From Methanomassiliicoccaceae archaeon (lineage in GTDB: Archaea; Thermoplasmatota; Thermoplasmata; Methanomassiliicoccales; Methanomethylophilaceae): a DNA stretch of 6,632 nt. The DNA is taken from positions 1 through 6,632 of the forward strand of contig JAIRJQ010000093.1 in assembly GCA_031260545.1 (NCBI GenBank), in the 5' to 3' direction. Of this stretch, positions 1-4,889 are shown one piece after another. Numbering within the stretch: position 1 is the stretch's first letter; each line of letters begins with the position of its first letter. The translations under genes and the position numbers were made by a program. Below the pieces are notes generated by a model. The model did not search any database and was not told the origin of the DNA. It saw only the letters and a program-made list of their open reading frames with translations.

Positions 1-498
1 AGGAGGGGGACCTCGGCGTCGTCAAGTCTGGAACGCGTTGTGAATCAGTTGCTGACGTCAATGGACGGCATCGAGAGCCTGAAGAACGTCATGGTAATGG
101 GCGCGACGAACAGACCCGACATGGTGGACCACGCCCTTCTGAGGCCGGGCAGGTTCGATAAACTCATACTGATCGGACAGCCGGATGCGGACACGCGGTT
201 AAAGATATTGGAAGTTCACACAAAGAATATGCCGTTGAAGGATGTCGATCTCGGCGGCATTGCAAAAGGAACGGATGGTTACGTGGGCGCCGATCTCGAG
301 GCGCTGTGCCGTGAGGCAGGCATGGAAGCATACCGTGAGGACCCGAATATCGAGAACGTTTGCAGAAGGCACTTCGACGCTGCGCTCATCGTTGTCAGAC
401 CGTCGGTTGACGCTGACATGATGAAGAATTACGAAGATCTCGGCTCCCAGATAAAGAAAAGGCGGGCGTCCTGGGACGACGTCCCGTTCTACCGGTGA
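1..498 (+). CDS. cdc48: Cdc48/VAT-type AAA+ ATPase, C-terminal part (5' truncated by window)
   Basis: This is the last 165 residues of a Cdc48/p97 (VAT) family ATPase, a hexameric cytosolic unfoldase. The reading frame is open from base 1, so the gene starts upstream; the GTG at 40 is internal. Seen: the tail of the second AAA module, beginning just after Walker B (SLERVVNQLLTSMDG), sensor-1 Asn in GATNRPD (residue 37 of the fragment), two arginine-finger candidates in LLRPGRFD (48 and 51), and the C-terminal helical subdomain with the sensor-2 region GYVGADLEAL (93-102). The protein ends Val-Pro-Phe-Tyr-Arg, which fits the HbYX pattern (hydrophobic-Tyr-any) that docks ATPases on the 20S proteasome. 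Family knowledge: archaeal Cdc48 can feed substrates to the 20S core. The stop codon lies within the ribosome binding site of the next gene, so the two are probably co-transcribed. Identity is very secure; the proteasome role is inferred from the tail. Confidence 0.95.
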   Translation, partial: RRGTSASSSLERVVNQLLTSMDGIESLKNVMVMGATNRPDMVDHALLRPGRFDKLILIGQPDADTRLKILEVHTKNMPLKDVDLGGIAKGTDGYVGADLEALCREAGMEAYREDPNIENVCRRHFDAALIVVRPSVDADMMKNYEDLGSQIKKRRASWDDVPFYR

Positions 499-499
499 T
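494..499 (+). promoter_or_regulatory. Ribosome binding site of the PRC-barrel gene, overlapping the cdc48 stop
   Basis: GGTGAT is a strong archaeal Shine-Dalgarno match and contains the cdc48 TGA stop (496-498). It sits 3 bases before ATG 503 and 6 bases before the in-frame ATG 506, so either Met can be the start. The arrangement suggests translational coupling. Confidence 0.7.
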
Positions 500-502
500 A
501 CC

Positions 503-748
503 ATGATGGAAAACCGCGTGTTCATTTCGGAGATCGCCGGCAAGATGGCGGTCAGCAAGGATGGCCAGTTGCTCGGGCCGATAGAGGATGTTGTCATTGA
601 CACTTCATCGGGACTCGTAAGATATCTTATACTGGGGGCGACCACGAAAGTATCGGATACCGTGGATGATATGGGGCGCGCTATCATACCGATAAAAAAG
701 ATGCATCTTGATCAGGAATACGTTATCGTGACGCCGTTAGATCCCTGA
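503..748 (+). CDS. Small PRC-barrel domain protein
   Basis: An 81-residue protein that is essentially one PRC-barrel domain: FISEIAGKMAVSKDGQLLG (about 7-25), then IEDVVIDTSSGLVRYLILG (27-45), and a last strand pair around AIIPIKKMHL and YVIVTPL. There is no signal peptide or membrane segment, so it should be cytosolic. PRC-barrels are small beta-barrels used for protein docking. In archaea, short stand-alone versions include the CdpB proteins, which act with SepF and FtsZ in cell division, and the domain also occurs in CdvA and at the end of RimM. Which role applies here cannot be read from the sequence. It follows cdc48 by 4 bases with a strong GGTGAT site, so it is probably in the same transcript. 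Its 3' end overlaps the convergent elp3 gene by 26 bases. Start: ATG 503 or 506. Confidence 0.88.
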   Translation: MMENRVFISEIAGKMAVSKDGQLLGPIEDVVIDTSSGLVRYLILGATTKVSDTVDDMGRAIIPIKKMHLDQEYVIVTPLDP

Positions 749-2261
749 CCATGTACGGGCCCTCTCTTGTGAATCCCATGGACGCATAATATTCTCTTAC
801 GCCGACGCCGCTGGTTATCCTCATTTTTTTGATGCCCGCTTCCTTCGCGATGTCCTCGGCCTTGGCCATCAGCCGTTTGCCGAACCCTCTGTGCTGCCAC
901 TCACCGTCCTCGCCTATGCCTGCCATTTTACCGAATACTTTCAGTTCGCGTACCGATGCCGTCTCATCGTCCAGTCTGAGGCGCACATAACCGATCAGCA
1001 TATCGTCGTACTCCAGCGACATAAAATGTTCGGTCCCTCCGGACGCTTGGTATTCAAGGTCCTTGAACAATATGAGCGACGGATCATTCAATGATATGTC
1101 GTTCGGTCCTACTTCACGGCACCTTATGCATCTGCATTGTTTGTTCTGCATCATCAACCGTTCCTGCGCCAGCTCGCGGAGATTGCTTTTCATTATACCG
1201 GCGGCGATCTGCGGCACCGGTATGTCCCGCTGTATCCTCTGTATCCTCACATACTCGGGGACCATGGACTTCATCTGCGATACCAATGATACGCCTTCCT
1301 CCGTATCGTACGGGACATATTTTCCGGAATTCCACATATCGTAAAGTTCCGTTCCCGGGATGACGAGCGTCGGATAGAATTTCAGCATGTCCGGTCTGAA
1401 TCCGGGATCATCGAACATCGTTTTGAAAGATGCCAGATCCTTTTCTTTTGACGATCCGGGAAGCCCGGGCATGATGTGATAACATACTTTCAGACCATGC
1501 GTCTTACATCTTGCCGTTGCTTCGATGACCTCTTTCACACCGTGGCCCCGGTTCACCTCTTTCAATATCTCATCGTCAAGTATCTGCACCCCGAGCTCGA
1601 CCCTTGTTGCTCCCATCCTCATTGCGTTCCTGATCTGTTCATCATCGAATACATCCGGTCTCGTTTCTACTGTCATCCCGATGCATCTGTGCTCTGATGT
1701 TTCGTTCAGCGAGTGTGCCTTTTCAATATCTTCAGAGTCGACACCATTCATCGCATCAAAACAGCGCCTGACGAACCACTCCTGATATTCCCGGTCTCGT
1801 GAAGTGAACGTTCCTCCCATTATTATCAGGTCTATCTTATCGGTCTTGTGACCGATCGCCTCCAGTTGGTTTATGCGGTCCGATACTTGGCGGAACGGAT
1901 CGAAATCGTTCCTGAGCGCGCGCCTCGCCGCCGGTTCCTTCCCTGTATAGGATTGCGGCGATCCGTTATCGACACCGCCCGGACAGTATGTGCATTTGCC
2001 GTGCGGGCACGGGTGCGGTGACGTCATTACCGCAACAACTGCAACACCGCTTATTGTTCTCACGGGCTTTCGCTGAAGCAGCGGGACCACTTTCTTTAAT
2101 TCATTATCGTTCGCATCCGCAAGTATCTCGGAATTTGACGGTACTGCGTTGAGCGAATGCTCACCGGCCAGTTTTACTTTCGTTCTTTGAAGCTGATCCC
2201 TTGTGGTTATCGTTCCGTTCATGATCATTTCAATCACGCGCCTGTTCAACTCGAAGGCCAT
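723..2261 (-). CDS. elp3: Archaeal Elp3: tRNA uridine-34 radical SAM/GNAT modification enzyme
   Basis: A 512-residue Elp3, within the usual length of archaeal Elp3. It places a carboxymethyl-type group on C5 of wobble uridine in tRNA, using S-adenosylmethionine, a 4Fe-4S cluster and acetyl-CoA; archaea use it without the other Elongator subunits. Seen: the radical SAM cysteines C85-x4-C90-x2-C93 in CPHGKCTYC, the family blocks IIMGGTFTSRD (146-156), GMTVETRPDVF (195-205), YHIMPGLPGS (261-270) and YVRIQRIQRDIP (337-348), a zinc-type cluster C376/C378/C381 in QCRCIRC, and a GNAT domain with acetyl-CoA loop QHRGFGKRL (456-464) and SGVGVREYYASMGF (484-497). All expected residues are present, so it should be active. 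The ATG lies 4 bases after the stop of the 83-residue gene, with only a weak GGTTGAT site, pointing to operon expression and coupling. The 3' end overlaps the convergent PRC-barrel gene by 26 bases. Confidence 0.96.
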   Translation of the reverse strand: MAFELNRRVIEMIMNGTITTRDQLQRTKVKLAGEHSLNAVPSNSEILADANDNELKKVVPLLQRKPVRTISGVAVVAVMTSPHPCPHGKCTYCPGGVDNGSPQSYTGKEPAARRALRNDFDPFRQVSDRINQLEAIGHKTDKIDLIIMGGTFTSRDREYQEWFVRRCFDAMNGVDSEDIEKAHSLNETSEHRCIGMTVETRPDVFDDEQIRNAMRMGATRVELGVQILDDEILKEVNRGHGVKEVIEATARCKTHGLKVCYHIMPGLPGSSKEKDLASFKTMFDDPGFRPDMLKFYPTLVIPGTELYDMWNSGKYVPYDTEEGVSLVSQMKSMVPEYVRIQRIQRDIPVPQIAAGIMKSNLRELAQERLMMQNKQCRCIRCREVGPNDISLNDPSLILFKDLEYQASGGTEHFMSLEYDDMLIGYVRLRLDDETASVRELKVFGKMAGIGEDGEWQHRGFGKRLMAKAEDIAKEAGIKKMRITSGVGVREYYASMGFTREGPYMVRDLTASR

Positions 2262-2265
2262 GGGA

Positions 2266-2517
2266 TCAACCGTAATATCCTGACTCCGGTCTTTTGTCCT
2301 CTGCCCTCTTATGCGCCCCCGGGCCGACCGTATCGATATGGACTATCCTGACTATCGGGATGAATCTTGTTATTCCTCCCGTGAGTTGCAGCACCAGGGC
2401 GGGTTCGCTGCCTATCATCGCATACCCTTTGAACACGCCTCTGGACCTTTTGTCCTTCTCCGTCGTTCTCGAATACCGCTCACCTTCCGTTAATGCGAAG
2501 GCCTCTTTATCAGACAC
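2266..2517 (-). CDS. Conserved-looking small protein of unknown function, possible Sm-like barrel
   Basis: An 83-residue protein I cannot assign to a named family. The N-terminal 27 residues are charged and Arg/Lys-rich. Residues 28-65 look like a compact beta-barrel: VFKGYAMIG, then ALVLQLTGG, then RFIPIVRIVHIDTV. The order of strands and the hydrophobic last strand resemble Sm1/Sm2 segments of Sm-like RNA-binding proteins, but the classical Sm signature residues are not clearly there. The C-terminal tail (66-83) is polar and basic. The start is a GTG at 2517, with a GAGGAG site at 2529-2534. Its first 8 bases overlap the end of the winged-helix gene in another frame, and its TGA is 4 bases before elp3. 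This placement between two genes in the same direction is good evidence that it is real. A nucleic-acid-binding role linked to tRNA modification is a guess. Confidence 0.75.
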   Translation of the reverse strand: MSDKEAFALTEGERYSRTTEKDKRSRGVFKGYAMIGSEPALVLQLTGGITRFIPIVRIVHIDTVGPGAHKRAEDKRPESGYYG

Positions 2518-2974
2518 GGTTCTTCCGCTCCTCGTCCACGAGCGTCTGAAAGTGCGCCACTGTTTTCTTGTAATTTTCCATTGCCATGTTCACATTCGCT
2601 TCGGTGAAGCTCCATGCCTTCCTCAGATCGCCGTACCGTATACGGTACCCTTTCTTTATTTGACCGTCGAATTCTGTGTCTGCGCTTTCCAGTATGTCCA
2701 TCCCTTTCAGTTTATTGATGTGCCTGTATATCGTCGGTTTCGTGGTGCGCATAAGCGCCGCCAGCTCGTCCACCGTCCACACCTTCGTCATGTTTCCCAT
2801 GAAATATTCCATGAAAAGACGGTACGGGACGCTTTCTCTTACGTTTGCGGCGTCGGTCTTCGGATCGTATCCCTTCGGTATGTATCCTATCTGCACAAGG
2901 AATGTCTCCGCCACCGTGTTTATGTCGGTCATCGCACCGAGTGGCGTATTGCTTATTACGTTCAGCTCGAACAT
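2510..2974 (-). CDS. Winged-helix (ArsR-like) transcriptional regulator
   Basis: A 154-residue predicted DNA-binding protein. Seen: a winged helix-turn-helix at about 48-115, with first helix PYRLFMEYFMG, helix 2 TVDELAALMRT (67-77), recognition helix KPTIYRHINKLKGMDIL (79-95), and a wing around DGQIKKGYRIRYGDL (103-117). A C-terminal helix (about 120-150) is amphipathic and likely used for dimerisation. The first 45 residues are of unknown fold and may sense a ligand. It has no metal-binding Cys/His cluster, so it is not a metal-type ArsR. It is the first gene of an apparent operon with the 83-residue protein and elp3. The ATG at 2974 has a weak GTGAT site 3 bases upstream that lies inside an inverted repeat, suggesting it represses itself. 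The effector and targets cannot be told from the sequence. Confidence 0.85.
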   Translation of the reverse strand: MFELNVISNTPLGAMTDINTVAETFLVQIGYIPKGYDPKTDAANVRESVPYRLFMEYFMGNMTKVWTVDELAALMRTTKPTIYRHINKLKGMDILESADTEFDGQIKKGYRIRYGDLRKAWSFTEANVNMAMENYKKTVAHFQTLVDEERKNRV

Positions 2975-2975
2975 G

Positions 2976-2993
2976 TTATCACAGGCATGATAA
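2976..2993 (-). promoter_or_regulatory. Inverted repeat, candidate operator of the winged-helix/elp3 operon
   Basis: TTATCA-6-TGATAA is a perfect 6-base inverted repeat with a 6-base spacer. It ends 1 base before the ATG of the regulator, covers the probable transcription start and contains the weak ribosome binding site. Its 12-base centre-to-centre arm spacing, close to one helical turn, suits a winged-helix dimer. Direct evidence is the symmetry and position only; the bound protein is inferred. Confidence 0.45.
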
Positions 2994-3004
2994 TAATTAA
3001 GCTG

Positions 3005-3018
3005 ATATTTTTATTTTT
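3005..3018 (-). promoter_or_regulatory. TATA-like promoter for the winged-helix/83-aa/elp3 operon
   Basis: Read on the minus strand, the purine-rich element GAAAAA runs into TAAAAATAT (3013-3005), an arrangement like an archaeal BRE plus TATA box. Initiation about 25 bases downstream would fall near 2982-2985, inside the inverted repeat and about 10 bases before the ATG at 2974. It lies in the 49-base gap after the HTH gene. The assignment is by pattern and spacing; A-rich intergenic DNA could mimic it. Confidence 0.45.
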
Positions 3019-3023
3019 CATAC

Positions 3024-3536
3024 TCAGATGTCTTTTCTTATCTTGTCGATGGCTTCGAATATGCTTGTCGTCGGTATCACGGGAGCTACGGGGATCATCA
3101 GTATCCTCTCTATCGTCGGTGCGATTATCGGAGCGCAGACGACCGCTAACGCACCGTCCCTCTCTGCCATTACAGCTGATACGATGGCGTCTTCCATCGT
3201 CGCCACCGGATATTCGCGTAAAAGGATGTCCCTGTTCCCTACTTTCACGGTATCGCTTATTGTTTTCAATACCTGATGTGACGCAATTATCGCAATGAAT
3301 CTTTCGTCGGGTTTCGCGGAAAGATATCTTACGGCTTTGATTATCGCCCTTATCGTTCTGAGATTGGGTTCGCGTTTCTCTTCGAGGATCTTGTACATTG
3401 TGCTTTGTGATATTCCTGTTGATAGACAGAATTCGTTGATCGTCATATCTAATTCGTTCGCAAGCACGTTCCTTAACGCTTTCTGAAATCCGCCCTCTTC
3501 CCTCAGCATTCCTGAGATCAGTTCTTTATCGGACAT
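3024..3536 (-). CDS. XRE-type HTH regulator with PrpR_N-like sensor domain
   Basis: A 170-residue predicted transcription regulator. Residues about 16-70 form a Cro/XRE-type helix-turn-helix, with INEFCLSTGISQSTMYKILE (33-52) and the usual PNLRTIRAIIKAV end. Residues about 79-166 look like an alpha/beta sensor: RFIAIIASHQVLKTIS, REYPVATMEDAIVSAVM, DGALAVVCAPIIAPTIERI, then IPVAPVIPTTSIFEAIDKI. This order (strand, Asp/Glu-rich helix, GALAVV strand, IPV strand followed by a helix) resembles the PrpR_N domain that binds small acids in bacterial regulators; that is a pattern match, not a proven homology. It has only two Cys, C37 in the HTH and C134 in the sensor. An in-frame GTG at 3545 would add 3 residues, but AGGTGA lies over it, so ATG 3536 is chosen. 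It overlaps the reductase gene by 11 bases and is probably its operon partner. Confidence 0.85.
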   Translation of the reverse strand: MSDKELISGMLREEGGFQKALRNVLANELDMTINEFCLSTGISQSTMYKILEEKREPNLRTIRAIIKAVRYLSAKPDERFIAIIASHQVLKTISDTVKVGNRDILLREYPVATMEDAIVSAVMAERDGALAVVCAPIIAPTIERILMIPVAPVIPTTSIFEAIDKIRKDI

Positions 3537-4419
3537 TTTTCTCACCTTTTATGTATTCCGTTGCATTCATACCGGCGACCGCTCCCTGTCCGACCGCTTT
3601 CGCGATCTGCCATGGTCTTCCTGTGACATCGCCGCATGCGTACACACCTTTCACCGATGTTTCGCATTTCTCGTTGACCTTTATCGTACCGTCCGTCTCC
3701 GGCATCACACCGATGTCCATCGCAAGATCGGATGATGATCTTGCCCCCAGTTCAATGAACACGCCGTCCACGTTTATCATTGACCTGTCAGAGAACATCA
3801 GCTTCGTGACCTTATTGCCCTCGCCTATTATCTCGGCCGCTTTCTCATCGATCATCTCGGCGCCGGAATCCTTCGCCTTCTTTATCATCATCTCTGACGC
3901 TTTTGTCTCTTTGGTGACCCAGTACACCTTTGACGCATACTTCGTCATAAGTTCTGCGGACGCGGCCGCTTCCGATTCGTCACCGATTATCGCTACTCGT
4001 TTTCCTTTGTAGAAGTTGCAGTCGCATGCAGCACAGTAGCTGACGCCTTTCCCGAAGAATTCCTTCTCCCCCGGGACGTTGAGCTTTACGCGTGAAATTC
4101 CGGGTGCAAGTATCACCGCCTTCGCTGTGACCGTTGAGCCGTTCTCCGTCGTCACGGAGAACATATCATTCGAATGTTCCATTCCGATAACGTTCTCTTC
4201 AAGATGTTCGGCACCGAAGGCCTTTGCCTGCGCTATACCGTTATTCAGTATATCGGAACCGTCCGTTTTCCCCGGTATTCCGAAATAGTTCTCCACGTGC
4301 GCTCCGTACATAGCGCTGTTCGCACGTTTGCCGATGATCACGACCGACCTCTTGCCTCTGGCCGCGTGTATCGCCGCCTGGATCCCTGCGGGCCCTGCAC
4401 CTATTATGATTATGTCCAT
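3526..4419 (-). CDS. trxB: Thioredoxin reductase-like flavoprotein lacking NADPH-binding motifs
   Basis: A 297-residue FAD-dependent disulfide reductase of the low-molecular-weight thioredoxin reductase family, expected to reduce the thioredoxin encoded just before it. Seen: N-terminal FAD site IIIIGAGPAGIQAA (3-16), redox pair C129-A-A-C132, and C-terminal FAD motif VYACGDVTGRPWQIAKAVGQG (split 259-279). The second nucleotide domain is unusual. The glycine-rich loop is IIGDESEA (144-151) instead of the usual GGG-D/N-S/T-A form, and the HRRxxxR element that holds the NADPH 2'-phosphate is replaced by VTKETKAS (168-175). An extra C134 replaces the Gly after CxxCD. Family knowledge: the Thermoplasma acidophilum enzyme does not use NADPH, and a Methanocaldococcus homologue uses reduced F420. 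A similar alternative donor is inferred here. The start is ATG 4419, next to the FAD motif and 7 bases after the thioredoxin stop; the longer ORF from 4488 would overlap that gene. Confidence 0.92.
   Translation of the reverse strand: MDIIIIGAGPAGIQAAIHAARGKRSVVIIGKRANSAMYGAHVENYFGIPGKTDGSDILNNGIAQAKAFGAEHLEENVIGMEHSNDMFSVTTENGSTVTAKAVILAPGISRVKLNVPGEKEFFGKGVSYCAACDCNFYKGKRVAIIGDESEAAASAELMTKYASKVYWVTKETKASEMMIKKAKDSGAEMIDEKAAEIIGEGNKVTKLMFSDRSMINVDGVFIELGARSSSDLAMDIGVMPETDGTIKVNEKCETSVKGVYACGDVTGRPWQIAKAVGQGAVAGMNATEYIKGEKNVR
3542..3547 (-). promoter_or_regulatory. Ribosome binding site of the HTH/PrpR_N-like regulator
   Basis: AGGTGA read on the minus strand ends 5 bases before ATG 3536, ideal spacing for an archaeal Shine-Dalgarno site. 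It lies within the last codons of the thioredoxin reductase gene and overlaps the alternative GTG at 3545, which decides the start in favour of the ATG. Confidence 0.75.
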
Positions 4420-4426
4420 AATGATC

Positions 4427-4738
4427 TCATATGTCCAGAACGTACTGCCTGATCTCCTCTTTCGGTCTGAGGCCGATAAGCGGCTCATACATCACGCCGT
4501 CCTTGAACACCAGTAGCGTCGGTATCGCGTTGATGCCGAATCTTGCCGATATGCCCATGTTCTCGTCCGTGTTCAGTTTTGCGACGGCCACTTTTCCTTT
4601 GAGTTCTTTTTCCAGCTCCTCAATTATCGGCGTGAGCATCCTGCATGGTCTGCACCATGGCGCCCAGCAGTCAATGAGCACTGTTTTGTTACCTTCAATG
4701 AATGCATCGAATGTCCTTTCGTTAAGTTCCGTTACCAT
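4427..4738 (-). CDS. trxA: Thioredoxin with WCRPC active site
   Basis: A 103-residue cytosolic thioredoxin, the usual length. It reduces protein disulfides and is itself recycled by a reductase, here probably the flavoprotein encoded 7 bases downstream. Seen: the active site LIDCWAPWCRPCRMLTP (21-37) with C29 and C32, the buried acidic residue D23 two residues before the Trp, K54/D58 in VAVAKLNTDEN, and the cis-proline loop AIPTLLVF (71-78, P73). The active-site pair is C-R-P-C rather than the common C-G-P-C; Arg at this place should raise reactivity or alter the potential, but this is inference. An extra C24 lies close to the active site. The start ATG 4738 is chosen because GGAGTTGA lies just upstream; the extra 18 residues of the longer ORF (to 4792) are not thioredoxin-like. 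It is the first gene of the trx-trxR-regulator operon. Confidence 0.94.
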   Translation of the reverse strand: MVTELNERTFDAFIEGNKTVLIDCWAPWCRPCRMLTPIIEELEKELKGKVAVAKLNTDENMGISARFGINAIPTLLVFKDGVMYEPLIGLRPKEEIRQYVLDI

Positions 4739-4742
4739 TCTG

Positions 4743-4750
4743 TCAACTCC
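4743..4750 (-). promoter_or_regulatory. Ribosome binding site of thioredoxin
   Basis: GGAGTTGA on the minus strand differs by one base from the full archaeal Shine-Dalgarno GGAGGTGA and ends 4 bases before ATG 4738. It decides the start in favour of this ATG over the one at 4792. Confidence 0.65.
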
Positions 4751-4777
4751 GATTAGGGTTCCGATTGCATAAATAGG

Positions 4778-4790
4778 ATAAAAACATTTC
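4778..4790 (-). promoter_or_regulatory. TATA-like promoter of the thioredoxin operon
   Basis: On the minus strand GAAATG precedes TTTTTAT (4784-4778), and a second AT-rich block CTATTTATG follows. Using the first as TATA box puts initiation near 4755, giving a leader of about 17 bases that still includes the GGAGTTGA site. The second block would start transcription inside that site, so the first is preferred. The gap holds no other gene. Confidence 0.45.
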
Positions 4791-4847
4791 AATCAGATAT
4801 TTCAGCGGGACACCGGGACAAACATAACAATCACGGAATGAAAAGAT

Positions 4848-4872
4848 AATAAAGGGAAGGGTCGCCCCTTCC
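4848..4872 (-). terminator. Hairpin terminator after the surface-protein gene
   Basis: GGAAGGG (4855-4861) pairs with CCCTTCC (4866-4872) around a 4-base loop: a perfect 7-base-pair GC-rich stem. On the minus strand it begins 17 bases after the TGA of the Ig-repeat gene and is followed by a T-rich run (CTTTATTATCTTTT). Position and shape fit a terminator that separates this gene from the thioredoxin operon. Confidence 0.6.
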
Positions 4873-4889
4873 GTTTCAAATTGTTTGGA

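Noticed and set aside
199..687. Minus-strand open frame across the end of cdc48 and the PRC-barrel gene
   Set aside because: It crosses two clearly recognisable plus-strand genes and shows no domain or ribosome binding site of its own.
2262..2275. Minus-strand CGGTTGATCC before elp3, resembling the start of archaeal 16S rRNA
   Set aside because: Only a short chance match; the bases after it are elp3 coding sequence and there is no rRNA.
2294..3298. Long plus-strand open frame of 334 codons
   Set aside because: It lies antisense to three well-supported minus-strand genes (83-aa protein, winged-helix regulator, HTH regulator), resembles no family I know, and also runs through the promoter gap.
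2503..3536. Both the 83-aa protein and the HTH regulator begin Met-Ser-Asp-Lys-Glu
   Set aside because: The similarity stops after five residues and the codons differ; most likely coincidence.
4420..4488. N-terminal extension of the thioredoxin reductase to 4488
   Set aside because: The 23 extra residues are basic and polar, lie inside the thioredoxin gene in another frame, and precede the conserved FAD-binding start of the family.
4855..4872. Hairpin considered as an attachment site or regulatory RNA element
   Set aside because: There is no integrase, tRNA or second copy nearby; its place 17 bases after a stop codon followed by T-rich DNA is explained by termination.
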